From Pseudoclavibacter sp. AY1F1 (GTDB lineage: Bacteria; Actinomycetota; Actinomycetes; Actinomycetales; Microbacteriaceae), in contig NZ_PSTQ01000005.1 of NCBI RefSeq assembly GCF_002931075.1, forward strand, positions 165,542 through 229,541: a DNA stretch of 64,000 nucleotides, given 5' to 3'. The notes below the pieces were generated by a model. The model saw nothing but the letters and a program-made list of their open reading frames with translations, was not told the DNA's origin and searched no databases. Below are positions 43,054 to 51,137 of the stretch, piece by piece. The translations under genes and the position numbers were made by a program. The first letter of the stretch is position 1; each line of letters starts with the position of its first letter.

Positions 43054-44115
43054 CTACGCGGCCGACCAGCCGCCGTCCGAGGGAAGGATGACGCCGTTGA
43101 TGTTGACGCCGTCGTCGCTCAGCAGGAACGTGATGGATGCGGCGAGCGCGGTCCCGGTCGTGGGCGTCGGCAGGACGGCCATGGCAAGCTGCACGCGCTT
43201 CGCGCCGAGCTCGGAGTCGAAGCGTGCTTCGATGTTGGTCGCGACGGGGCCAGGCGCGACGGCGTTGATGCGCAAGCCGCTCGGGCCGTACATGAAGGCG
43301 CTCGACTTGGTGAGGCCAGCGACGGCGTGCTTCGATGCCGTGTAGGCGGCACCGGCCGCCGACCCACGAAGCGCTGCCTCAGAGGCGACGTTGACGATCG
43401 CGCCCTTGCCGGCGGCGAGCATCGCCGGGATGACGGCGCGCATGAGCTTCATCGTGCCGGTCACGTTGACCGCGAAGACGCGGTTCCAGATCTCATCGGT
43501 GACCTCGCCTACCGGCGTCATGTTGTCCATGATGCCTGCGATGTTCGCGAGGCCGTCGATCTGGCTTCCCGCGGCTTCGACGATCTGCGTGACACCGGCG
43601 TCGTCGGTGATGTCGGCCGTGAGGGTGACGATGTCGGCGCCTTCGTGCTCCGCGACAAACGCCTCGAGGCGCTCAGCAGAGACGTCGACGGCGATGACCC
43701 GCCCACCCTCACGCGCAACGCGCGACGCGGTGGCCTTGCCGATGCCGGAGCCTGCGCCCGTGACGATGACGGTCTTGCCGGCGAAGCGTCCACTGGTGAG
43801 CGCTTCGACCCACGCGGCAGCCCTCGGGGCGCGCGGTGCGTCGAGATCGGCGACCGGGCCGAAGTCGCCGGGCGAGGCTGGCGTGACCTCGCCGCTGTTC
43901 ACCCGCGCGATCATCGCATCCACCATCTCCTGCGGAAACTTGCCCTGGCTGAGCTCGACGAGTTGCGAGAGGGGCACGCCGGCCACGGGCGTGAGGGTGG
44001 TCGCATCCTGCCCGCCTTGCGCGAGGATCTCGCGGATCACGACGCCCCCAGTCGGGTCCGTGAGCCATTCGCCGATCGTGTTGTCGGCGGTGAGGGAGCT
44101 CGGGTTCGAGGTCAT
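43054..44115 (-). CDS. Short-chain dehydrogenase with an N-terminal helical extension
   Basis: A 353-residue protein. Residues about 111-353 are a classical SDR: TGAGSGIG, NIAG, catalytic Ser in VNVASEA, YTASK, and a C-terminal GGWSA. Residues 10-75 form an extra module (TIGEWLTDPTGG...LSQLVELSQGKFPQEMVDAMI) not present in normal 250-residue SDRs, joined by a Pro/Asp linker. Substrate unknown. It is divergent from a TetR gene with a perfect palindrome between, so likely induced by a small molecule. The ribosome-binding site is weak. Confidence 0.82.
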   Translation of the reverse strand: MTSNPSSLTADNTIGEWLTDPTGGVVIREILAQGGQDATTLTPVAGVPLSQLVELSQGKFPQEMVDAMIARVNSGEVTPASPGDFGPVADLDAPRAPRAAAWVEALTSGRFAGKTVIVTGAGSGIGKATASRVAREGGRVIAVDVSAERLEAFVAEHEGADIVTLTADITDDAGVTQIVEAAGSQIDGLANIAGIMDNMTPVGEVTDEIWNRVFAVNVTGTMKLMRAVIPAMLAAGKGAIVNVASEAALRGSAAGAAYTASKHAVAGLTKSSAFMYGPSGLRINAVAPGPVATNIEARFDSELGAKRVQLAMAVLPTPTTGTALAASITFLLSDDGVNINGVILPSDGGWSAA

Positions 44116-44199
44116 CTGGGGGCCAGCTTTCTGCTCGGTCCGCCGGGCGTCGCTCGGTGGAGCGTCGTGTTTGGCGGTGACAGCTTCGGCTCGAACGAA

Positions 44200-44217
44200 C
44201 CGGACAACACTGTCCGG
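44200..44217. promoter_or_regulatory. Operator palindrome CCGGACA-ACAC-TGTCCGG
   Basis: A perfect 7-4-7 palindrome placed immediately before the tetR -10 (44220-44225), covering its -35 region and lying between tetR and the SDR gene. This is the expected place for TetR autoregulation. Confidence 0.7.
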
Positions 44218-44219
44218 AT

Positions 44220-44225
44220 TATGCT
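44220..44225 (+). promoter_or_regulatory. -10 element, leaderless tetR
   Basis: TATGCT, 6 nt before GTG 44232. Confidence 0.55.
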
Positions 44226-44231
44226 ATCCCG

Positions 44232-44786
44232 GTGTCGACTCCAGCGAAAGCCAACCGAGGCCCAAGTGCGGGTCCGGAGAACCGCCGTGCCCTCATCGAA
44301 GCCGCGAGGGTCGTATTCGCCGAAGGGGGAGTGGATGCGCCGCTCAGTGCGGTCGCCAAACGGGCAGGTGTCGGCCAGGGGAGTCTCTACCGGCATTTCC
44401 CCGACCGGGCGGCTCTCGCGCTCGCGGTCTTCGGTGAGGCCATCGTTGAGCTCGAGGACCTCTCGGCCGCGCCCGAGTCCGACCTCTCCGACCTTCTCGA
44501 CCTCATCGTTCAGCAGATGCTCGTATCGGTGGGGCTTATTCAGCTCACGCTGACCGACGCCGCCGATGCGCAGGGGGAGAGCGTGCGTGGTCGCATGCTC
44601 TCCGTGCTCGGCGTCGCCCTCCGGCGAGAGTGGTCTGCCGGTCGGGTGGGTGAGGACATCACTGCTGAGGACGTGCTCCTGCTGCTCTCGATGCTCGCCG
44701 GCGTGCTGCCGCGCACGCCACGTGACGAGCGGGAGGCTACGGCTCGGCGTTCGGTGGAGTTGTTCTGGCGTTCGTTTGCCCCCTGA
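44232..44786 (+). CDS. TetR-family transcriptional regulator
   Basis: A 184-residue repressor. The HTH is at about 18-65: RRALIEAARVVFAEGG, then LSAVAKRAGVGQGSLYRHFPDRAALALAV. The helical ligand domain follows with Leu-rich segments. GTG 44232 fits the leaderless pattern. Likely represses itself and the divergent SDR through the palindrome at 44200-44217. Effector unknown. Confidence 0.86.
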   Translation: MSTPAKANRGPSAGPENRRALIEAARVVFAEGGVDAPLSAVAKRAGVGQGSLYRHFPDRAALALAVFGEAIVELEDLSAAPESDLSDLLDLIVQQMLVSVGLIQLTLTDAADAQGESVRGRMLSVLGVALRREWSAGRVGEDITAEDVLLLLSMLAGVLPRTPRDEREATARRSVELFWRSFAP

Positions 44787-44792
44787 GTCCTC

Positions 44793-45248
44793 TCAGGCGT
44801 CTTCCGAGAATTGGCGGAGCACCCGGCGAATGCCTCGAAAACCAACGACCAGGCCCTGAAGCTCGTCGTCGCTGAGGTGGGCGGCGAACTCGTCGGTGTC
44901 CGTGCGGAGTCCGAGGAAGCGCTCGTGGAGTCGGATGGCCTTGCGGGTGGCGGTGAGGTGCCGGATGCGTCGATCCGGCTTGCCCTCCGTGCGGGTCAGG
45001 AGGCCGTTCTCGACGAGCTTGTCGATGCTCGCGGATGCGGTGGGTACAGCGACGCCGAGTTGCTCGGCGGCCTGCGAGACGGTTGTGACGGTGCCGGTGG
45101 TCACGAGGAACACGGTCTTCAGCTGCTGGGCGGTGATGTCGAGCTCCAGGAATGGCGCCATGTGCCTGGCGGAGAGTCCTCGAGTGAGCTCGGCCTTGAC
45201 CTCGTTCAGCTGTGCAAGGAGCTCCTCGCGTGATTCGTGGGCCTGCAT
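44793..45248 (-). CDS. MarR-family transcriptional regulator
   Basis: A 151-residue winged-helix regulator: VSQAAEQLGVAVPTASASIDKLVENGLLTRTEGKPDRR at about 57-95 is the recognition helix and wing. An AGGAGG precedes the ATG by 6 nt. It ends 6 nt from the convergent TetR gene. The CTCACTA/TAGTGAG palindrome lies in its divergent promoter. Confidence 0.85.
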   Translation of the reverse strand: MQAHESREELLAQLNEVKAELTRGLSARHMAPFLELDITAQQLKTVFLVTTGTVTTVSQAAEQLGVAVPTASASIDKLVENGLLTRTEGKPDRRIRHLTATRKAIRLHERFLGLRTDTDEFAAHLSDDELQGLVVGFRGIRRVLRQFSEDA

Positions 45249-45274
45249 GGGAACCTCCTGGGATTGCCGAGCCT

Positions 45275-45289
45275 CTCACTAATAGTGAG
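45275..45289. promoter_or_regulatory. Operator palindrome CTCACTA-A-TAGTGAG
   Basis: A perfect 15-bp palindrome 26 nt before the MarR start and 12 nt before a TATAGT (45302-45307) facing the divergent gene. The size and place suit a MarR dimer. Confidence 0.6.
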
Positions 45290-45356
45290 GACTTGCCTAA
45301 GTATAGTTCGGAGTGGCGGCACCAGAGCTGGTGCTGTGAGGAGAACGGAGTAGACC

Positions 45357-45923
45357 ATGACGAATCAGACCTGGTGCATTGCTGGCGGAGAAGATGGGGC
45401 CGATCGGCGGCTCGCGGACGCGCTGCTCCGCGGCGGCAACACGGTTGCCATCGTCGGTCGCGACGTCGCTCCGTTTGCCCTCCTCGTTGACGACTACGCC
45501 GACGCGATCATGCCCGTCGAGATCACCGCGACGACCTCCGAGGCGCTCGCCGAGGTGCGCAGGAGCATCGAGCTCAACCTCGGCGAAGTGACGCACTTCG
45601 GAGTGCTGCTGGGTGGGCTCGGCGAGGGGACGGCCGAGGAGGTCGCTGAGCGCCTGGTCGGCAAGCTCGCCAGGGCAAGCAGGCATCGCGACGCTGAGGG
45701 CGGCGACGCGCAGGCCGACGAGCGCTGGCCGGCGGACGCGCAGCTGATCCTGGTGCGAGGCACCTCGGCAGGCGAGGACGGTGGGCCGCGAGCCGCCGAG
45801 AACTCGGACATCGAGGCACGCATCCGATTCGCGGCAGAGCAGACCAAACAGCCCATGCCGAGCGTGCGGGTGCGCGAGCTCGAAGAGCTCATCCGCGGTG
45901 AGTCCGCCGTCGCGCTCGGGTAG
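45357..45923 (+). CDS. Rossmann-like protein, SDR remnant
   Basis: A 188-residue protein opening MTNQTWCIAGGEDGADRRLADALL, which follows SDR strand-helix layout but has GGEDGADR in place of the GxxxGxG pattern, and lacks the YxxxK. It is therefore unlikely to be a working dehydrogenase; NAD(P) binding is doubtful. GGAG precedes the ATG by 4-8 nt. Divergent from and probably controlled by the MarR. Its end lies 23 bp from the convergent PTS gene with no clear terminator. Confidence 0.6.
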   Translation: MTNQTWCIAGGEDGADRRLADALLRGGNTVAIVGRDVAPFALLVDDYADAIMPVEITATTSEALAEVRRSIELNLGEVTHFGVLLGGLGEGTAEEVAERLVGKLARASRHRDAEGGDAQADERWPADAQLILVRGTSAGEDGGPRAAENSDIEARIRFAAEQTKQPMPSVRVRELEELIRGESAVALG

Positions 45924-45946
45924 CCGGGCGCGACGAGCAGACGCGG

Positions 45947-48007
45947 CTACACCCCGCTTGAGGCGGTTGCCTTAGTCACCGCCTCGAGGATCGGCGCGCC
46001 GACCTTGCCGCTGCCGAGGCCAACCGCCTCGACGGAAGCGAAGGTAGCCGCGTTGAGGACGATGACCGGCGTGATGAGCGAGAACCCCGCCGCTTCGACG
46101 ATGTCTCTGTCGAACTCCACGAGGACCGTCTCCGGCGTGACCTTGTCGCCGACCTTGACCTTGACGTCGAAGCCCTTGCCGTCGAGCTCGACCGTATCGA
46201 TGCCGACGTGGATGAGGATCTCGAGCCCGTTGTCGAGCTGCAGGCCGAAGGCGTGACCGGTCGCCTGTGCGACGGCGACGGTTCCGGTCCCCGGAGCGTA
46301 GACGATGTTTCCGCTCGGCTTGATGGCAGCGCCAGGGCCCATGATGCCCTGGCTGAAAACCGCGTCGGGGACGTCTGAGAGGGGCACGACCTCGCCTTCG
46401 AGGGGCGAGAGCACCTCCACGGTGCGGGGAGCTGACTCGCGCTGGCGGACACCCGCCGCGGCGATGACGTCTTCCGTGCTCTCGCCCTTCTTCGCCGTCT
46501 CCATGTCGGCAACGGGCACGCGGGCTGCCTCGAACGCGGCCTGCTGCTCCGGGCTGCGGTAGCCGGAGAAGATGACGAGGAACATCGACACGAGGAACGC
46601 GGCGCCGACAGCTGCCGCGTACAGCGGAATGTTGTCGAAAGCCGGGATGGTCAGCAGCGAGGTGAAGACGAACGCGCTGGTCTTCACGCCGCCGCCGATG
46701 CCGATGATGAGCCCACCAACGAGGCAGCCCACGAGCATCCGTCCGTAGATCCGTTTGAAGCGGAGATGGATGCCGTACAGCGACGGCTCGGAGATGCCAC
46801 CGAGGAGTCCGGCCGCGAGGGCGCCGGTTGACGTCTGCCGCATCTGCGCGTCCTTCTCGCGAATCGAGAGGTAGAGAACGCCGGCGGTCGCGCCGAAGCA
46901 CGCGAAGTTCCAGGCTCCCATCGGGCCCTGGATGTAGTCGTAGCCGAGCGTCTGGATGTTGAGGAGCATGATCGCGTTGATCGGCCAGTGCAGCCCGAGG
47001 GGAACCATGAACGGGTAGGCGAGCGGGATGACGATGGCGAAGATGAGGGGCGAGAAGTCGTTGATGGCCCGCAGCAGGTTGGCGAGCCCGGCTCCCGTGT
47101 AGACGCCGATCGGCCCGATGAGGAACGCCGTCATGGGGATCATGATGAGCATGCTCAGGAAGGGCACGAAGATCAGGTGCAGGTCTTCCGGGATGAGCTT
47201 CTTCAGACCCTTGTAGAGCGGCCCGAGCAGCGCGGCCATGAGCAGCGGCGGGAACACCTGCGAGCTGTAGTCGAAGACCGTCAGCGGCAGGCCGAAGATC
47301 TGCACGACCGAGACCTCCGAGCCGAAGACCTCGATGGGGTCGATGCCATCCGCGAGCCCTGTGAAGCCGGGCAGCATGACGACGCCCATGATGGCGAAGC
47401 CGATCCAGGGGTCGGCGCCGACGCGTTTCGACGCGTTGTACGCGATGTACAGGGGGAGGAAGACGAAGACCGCCTGCCAGCACAGGTTGAGGAAGCGCCA
47501 CGAGGGTGGCAGGTCGGTGCGAGGGTCCGCCCAGTTGGGGATGACCCCCAGCGTGCTCATGAGGGCCATGAAGGTGATGAACAGGGATGCGCCGAGCAGC
47601 GCACCCAGGATCGGGCGGAACGAGTCGGAGAGGAACTCGAAGACGCTGTCGAGCCACGCGAACTTGCCGCGTGGGCCTTTCGCTCTGGCCGCCGCTTTGA
47701 TGGAAGCGGCGTCCTCCGGGTCGGCCGGTGCGCCGCCACCCGCCATCGAGGGGAGCGCCTGGATATCGTTGTAGACGTTCTGCACACCGCCGCCGATGAC
47801 CACCTGGTAGCGCTCACCCGACTGTGGGACGACCCCCATCACGCCGGGTATCGCCTCGACTGCCGCCTGGTCGATGCCGGATGCGTCGCGCAGCTGGAAC
47901 CGCAATCGGGTCGCGCAGTGGGTGAGATTCTCGATGTTCCCCGCGCCACCGAGCTGGTTGACGATCGCCTCTGCTGGCCCCGAAGCGCCAGATGGATCTT
48001 GCGGCAT
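45947..48007 (-). CDS. PTS beta-glucoside-type EIIBCA permease
   Basis: A 686-residue fused permease. EIIB: phospho-Cys in NLTHCATRLRF near 31. EIIC: about ten helices from 125 to 490, with GISEPSLYGIHLRFKR near 405. EIIA: SPLEGEVVPLSDVPD near 540 and phospho-His in LEILIHVGIDTVELDGKGF near 610. Order B-C-A is that of BglP-type permeases for aryl-beta-glucosides and sometimes sucrose or trehalose. GAGGAGG is about 7 nt before ATG. No glycosidase or antiterminator gene is next to it. An inverted repeat upstream may be its operator. Confidence 0.88.
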   Translation of the reverse strand: MPQDPSGASGPAEAIVNQLGGAGNIENLTHCATRLRFQLRDASGIDQAAVEAIPGVMGVVPQSGERYQVVIGGGVQNVYNDIQALPSMAGGGAPADPEDAASIKAAARAKGPRGKFAWLDSVFEFLSDSFRPILGALLGASLFITFMALMSTLGVIPNWADPRTDLPPSWRFLNLCWQAVFVFLPLYIAYNASKRVGADPWIGFAIMGVVMLPGFTGLADGIDPIEVFGSEVSVVQIFGLPLTVFDYSSQVFPPLLMAALLGPLYKGLKKLIPEDLHLIFVPFLSMLIMIPMTAFLIGPIGVYTGAGLANLLRAINDFSPLIFAIVIPLAYPFMVPLGLHWPINAIMLLNIQTLGYDYIQGPMGAWNFACFGATAGVLYLSIREKDAQMRQTSTGALAAGLLGGISEPSLYGIHLRFKRIYGRMLVGCLVGGLIIGIGGGVKTSAFVFTSLLTIPAFDNIPLYAAAVGAAFLVSMFLVIFSGYRSPEQQAAFEAARVPVADMETAKKGESTEDVIAAAGVRQRESAPRTVEVLSPLEGEVVPLSDVPDAVFSQGIMGPGAAIKPSGNIVYAPGTGTVAVAQATGHAFGLQLDNGLEILIHVGIDTVELDGKGFDVKVKVGDKVTPETVLVEFDRDIVEAAGFSLITPVIVLNAATFASVEAVGLGSGKVGAPILEAVTKATASSGV

Positions 48008-48079
48008 GGCTGGACCTCCTCGCGGGGCGTCCTCGTTGACGCCTGATTCGCGACGTTACGCGCGGGTACCGACATTCAC

Positions 48080-48098
48080 CAGACGCATGCCACGTCTG
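48080..48098. promoter_or_regulatory. Inverted repeat CAGACG-7-CGTCTG upstream of the PTS gene
   Basis: Perfect 6-bp arms centred about 82 bp before the ATG. A TACGGT further upstream could be a -10. No LicT-type antiterminator hairpin seen. Confidence 0.4.
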
Positions 48099-48180
48099 TG
48101 TTCAAACCGTAGCCAGGCGGCGATGCCGCAGCCGGGATCAGCACGGGGCGGGTGCCGCCATCATGCCGACCGAGCGCGCC

Positions 48181-48831
48181 TCAGGCCCGGTTCCAGAGCT
48201 CCGGCCAGCCGATCCCATACCCGCGCACGAGGCGTCGGAGGGCGGGGAGCGACAGCCCGACGACCGTCGACGGGTCGCCCTCGATGCGCTCGATGAAGGG
48301 GGCGCCAAGCGAGTCGATCGTGAACGCGCCTGCGACGTGCAGTGGCTCACCGGAGGCGACGTACGCATCAATCTCAGCGTCGTCCAGGTCTCCCGCGAAC
48401 GTAACGCTGGCGCTCGCGGTACTGCCAACGCCGTCCCCAGAGGAACTCGTGCCGCCGCGGCGGTCCACGAGCCAGTGCCCCGACCACAGGGTGCCGGTCT
48501 GGCCTCGCTGCGCGAGCCAGCGCTCGCGGGCCACCTGCGGCTCGTGCGGCTTCCCGAGCATCTGGCCGCCGATCTCGAACATCGAGTCCCCGCCGAGCAC
48601 AAGACCGTCGAGCGGCTCGCCCGTCGACGGGTCGGGGGCATCCGCGACGGCGAGTGCCTTCGCGCGCGCGAGCAGCTGCACGTACTCGCTCGGCTCGAGT
48701 GGCCCCTGCGCAAGCCTGGCCTCGATGACGGCATCCTCGTCGACGCTTGATGGGATCACGACTGGCTCGATTCCGGCCTGGCGGAGCAGCATGAGGCGAG
48801 CGGGGGACGTCGAGGCGAGGTACAGGCGCAT
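48181..48831 (-). CDS. maf: Maf-like nucleotide pyrophosphatase
   Basis: A 216-residue Maf/HAM1-like protein. It opens MRLYLASTSPARLMLLRQAG, and the family acidic site VLGGDSMFEIGG and GKPHEP near 88 are present. Maf proteins hydrolyse dTTP, UTP or modified nucleotides. ATG 48831 has TACCCT 6 nt upstream. Placement near accE/accD/birA repeats the mycobacterial order. Confidence 0.87.
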   Translation of the reverse strand: MRLYLASTSPARLMLLRQAGIEPVVIPSSVDEDAVIEARLAQGPLEPSEYVQLLARAKALAVADAPDPSTGEPLDGLVLGGDSMFEIGGQMLGKPHEPQVARERWLAQRGQTGTLWSGHWLVDRRGGTSSSGDGVGSTASASVTFAGDLDDAEIDAYVASGEPLHVAGAFTIDSLGAPFIERIEGDPSTVVGLSLPALRRLVRGYGIGWPELWNRA

Positions 48832-48837
48832 GGGGTG

Positions 48838-48843
48838 AGGGTA
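48838..48843 (-). promoter_or_regulatory. -10 element, leaderless maf
   Basis: TACCCT on the minus strand, 6 nt before ATG 48831. Confidence 0.5.
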
Positions 48844-48977
48844 CCGGGGTGATCGCTGGCCCGCAGGGCGAGGGCCCCTGGCCGGGGTCGAGCCCCTCGG
48901 CGCTGCACGCATGCGACCATCAGGATGCGGTCAGCCAACGCGCCACCTCCTGCCAGAGTGCGTCAAGGCCGTCTGCA

Positions 48978-48983
48978 TACGAT
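48978..48983 (+). promoter_or_regulatory. -10 element, leaderless small ORF/glycolipid-binding gene
   Basis: TACGAT, 7 nt before ATG 48991. Confidence 0.5.
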
Positions 48984-48990
48984 CTGTCGC

Positions 48991-49053
48991 ATGCTCATCA
49001 GGCTCCTCAGCTCGGCCAAGCGCCCAGATTCCGAAGGGAATGGTGCTTGGTGA
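48991..49053 (+). CDS. 20-codon leaderless leader ORF
   Basis: ATG 48991 opens a 20-residue ORF (MLIRLLSSAKRPDSEGNGAW) whose TGA (49051-49053) overlaps the GTG start of the next gene (GTGA). TACGAT is 7 nt upstream. Arg and Leu are frequent near the start but no run of one amino acid suggests classical attenuation. It may simply load ribosomes for the next gene. Confidence 0.5.
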   Translation: MLIRLLSSAKRPDSEGNGAW

Positions 49054-49703
49054 CCCGCCTAGAGTCGCGGTATCGCGCGCCGAAGCAGACCAGGTTCTCC
49101 CGCTCCTCGGTCGTGTGGGATGCGCCCGGCGTCGAAGCCGTCTCGGCCCCTTCCTCGCTCGCCTGGGTGGCGGAGGCAACCGGCCACGTGGAGGCGGCGA
49201 GTGTCGTGGAGAACGCCGTCGGCGCAATCACCGCGAACTCTCGAATCTCGGCCCCCGCAGCCGCCGACAGCTCGAGTGGACAACCTCACCTCGAGTACCT
49301 GCTCGAGACCGACCCGGTGCTGCGAACCCGTCTCGTCTCGCTGCGCCGCCCTGTCACAGGGGAGAGCCTCACCCTCACCTCGAACGGCCGCGGCGACTGG
49401 CGCGTCGGCGATCACGCCGCCCCAGAACTCAGCGGAGCGCTCGATGTCGACATCCGCGCGACGCCTCTGACCAACACCCTCCCGATGCGCAGGCTCGGGC
49501 TCGAAGTGGGCGAAGACCGCGAGATCTCGGTTGCTTACATCGACACCGACACCTTCGCCGTCTTCCTCGACCGCCAGCGCTACCGGCGACTGGGTCGCAC
49601 CCGCTACCTCTTCCAGGCCGTCGACGGCTCGTTCGAGCGAGAGATCACGACCGACGAGCAGAGCTTCGTCACCTCTTACCCTGGCCTGTTCACTCGCCTC
49701 TGA
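49050..49703 (+). CDS. Putative glycolipid-binding family protein
   Basis: A 217-residue protein. The C-terminal half matches the glycolipid-binding family: GDWRVGDHAAPELSGALDVD near 130, the very typical ATPLTNTLPMRRLGL near 150, then a Y-rich strand and end TSYPGLFTRL. The N-terminal WDAPGVEAVS fits the family start. GTG 49050 is chosen by its overlap with the leader ORF and GAAGGGA about 10 nt upstream; no ATG fits well. Confidence 0.75.
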   Translation: MTRLESRYRAPKQTRFSRSSVVWDAPGVEAVSAPSSLAWVAEATGHVEAASVVENAVGAITANSRISAPAAADSSSGQPHLEYLLETDPVLRTRLVSLRRPVTGESLTLTSNGRGDWRVGDHAAPELSGALDVDIRATPLTNTLPMRRLGLEVGEDREISVAYIDTDTFAVFLDRQRYRRLGRTRYLFQAVDGSFEREITTDEQSFVTSYPGLFTRL

Positions 49704-49737
49704 GCCGCAACCGCGAGGAACGGTGGATGCGCACGGC

Positions 49738-49743
49738 TAGGCT
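49738..49743 (+). promoter_or_regulatory. -10 element, leaderless RNA methyltransferase gene
   Basis: TAGGCT, 7 nt before ATG 49751. Confidence 0.55.
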
Positions 49744-49750
49744 CGAGCGC

Positions 49751-51028
49751 ATGACCCAGGACGGCACGACCCAGGACCTTTCGGCGGAGATCAACCCAGG
49801 CGACGACATCGAGCTCGAGGTCGGCGACATCGCGCACGGAGGCATCTTCGTCGCCCGCCACGAGGGCAGGGTCGTGTTCGTCGCCGACGCCGTGCCTGGC
49901 GAGCTCGTCCGCGCCCGGGTCACCGAGGTGCGGAAGTCGTTTGCGAGGGCCGTCGCGACCGACGTGCTGCGTGCATCCGCCGACCGGCAGGCGCACGTGT
50001 GGCAGGAATCAGGTATCGAGCGAGCGCCAGAGGAACGGGCGGGCGGCGCCGAGCTCGGTCACATCCGACTGGCGCGCCAGCGAGAGCTGAAGGCGCAGGT
50101 GCTGAGCGAGTCCATGGCGCGCTTCGCCGGCCACGAATGGAGCGGTGTCGTCGAGCCGCTCCTCGGCGACGACGAGAACGGCGGGACTCGCTGGCGCACC
50201 CGCGTGACGCTGCACGTCGATAAGGACGGCCGCGTCGGCCCATACGCTGCACGCTCGCACCGGGTCATCGAGACGGAGACGCTGCCGCTCGCGCACGCCG
50301 ACATCGAGGAGCTCGCTCCACTCGGAGAGCGGCTCGCGGGAACCGGGCGAATCGAGCTCGTCGCTCCCGCCGAGCTCGACACGCGTATGCGCACCATCCT
50401 CGACGGTGCCCACGGGCGCAAGCCCGGTGTGGTCACCGAGGTGGTCAACGGTCGCGAGTACAAGGTCGACGAGGATGGCTTCTGGCAGGTGCACCGCCTC
50501 GCAGCCGAGACACTCTCGAACGCGGTCGCCGACGCGCTCGACCCTGCGCTGGTCGACGCGGAAGCCGTCAACCTCGACCTCTATGGAGGTGTCGGGCTCC
50601 TCGCAGCTGCCTTCGCGCAGGAAGCAGGACCAGGCGCCTTCATCGAGACCGTCGAGTCGAACGCGGCCGCGACGGGCCACGCCACGGCCAACCTCGCCGA
50701 ATGGCGAGGTGCAAGCGCCGTAACAGCACGCGTCGACCAGTACCTGGCGCGCCTCGACCGCGACGCCACGCACCTCGACCGTGAGGGCGTCAGCCGCGGA
50801 ACCGTCATCCTCGACCCTCCCCGCTCCGGCGCCGGGAAGGATGTCGTCGACCGCCTGGCAGGCTTCGCGCCAGCCCAGCTCATCTACGTCGCCTGCGACC
50901 CGGTCGCCCTCGCCCGCGACACCGGCCTCCTCCTCGCGCACGGCTACATGCTCCAGTGGATGCGCGCCTACGACCTCTTCCCGAACACGCACCACTTCGA
51001 GACCGTCGCGCGTTTCGTCCGCGCCTGA
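49751..51028 (+). CDS. TRAM-domain class I SAM-dependent RNA (uracil-5-) methyltransferase, RlmD/TrmA family
   Basis: A 425-residue enzyme. A TRAM/OB domain spans about 15-75 (GDDIELEVGDIAHGGIFVAR). The catalytic domain has the SAM-loop LDLYGGVGLLAAAFAQ near 280, DPPRSGAG near 355, nucleophile Cys in YVACDPVALARDT near 382 and base Glu in HHFETVARF at the end. No [4Fe-4S] cysteine set of RlmD is evident. It likely makes m5U in rRNA or tRNA. Confidence 0.85.
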   Translation: MTQDGTTQDLSAEINPGDDIELEVGDIAHGGIFVARHEGRVVFVADAVPGELVRARVTEVRKSFARAVATDVLRASADRQAHVWQESGIERAPEERAGGAELGHIRLARQRELKAQVLSESMARFAGHEWSGVVEPLLGDDENGGTRWRTRVTLHVDKDGRVGPYAARSHRVIETETLPLAHADIEELAPLGERLAGTGRIELVAPAELDTRMRTILDGAHGRKPGVVTEVVNGREYKVDEDGFWQVHRLAAETLSNAVADALDPALVDAEAVNLDLYGGVGLLAAAFAQEAGPGAFIETVESNAAATGHATANLAEWRGASAVTARVDQYLARLDRDATHLDREGVSRGTVILDPPRSGAGKDVVDRLAGFAPAQLIYVACDPVALARDTGLLLAHGYMLQWMRAYDLFPNTHHFETVARFVRA

Positions 51029-51060
51029 GCGCGGCAGGGACCGGCGACATGGAACGCTGA

Positions 51061-51097
51061 AACGCCGGGTGCCCCGCCAGAGCGAGTACCCGGCGTT
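51061..51097. terminator. Bidirectional terminator
   Basis: AACGCCGGGT pairs with ACCCGGCGTT around a 17-nt loop between convergent genes. Confidence 0.75.
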
Positions 51098-51108
51098 CTG
51101 CCGTCTTG

Positions 51109-51128
51109 GTGCCGTCAACTGACGGCAC
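51109..51128. repeat. Near-blunt palindrome GTGCCGTCA-AC-TGACGGCAC
   Basis: A perfect 9-bp inverted repeat with a 2-nt centre, 10 nt beyond the lipoprotein stop. It may be part of the terminator or a protein-binding site. Confidence 0.45.
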
Positions 51129-51137
51129 ACCGGCTGC

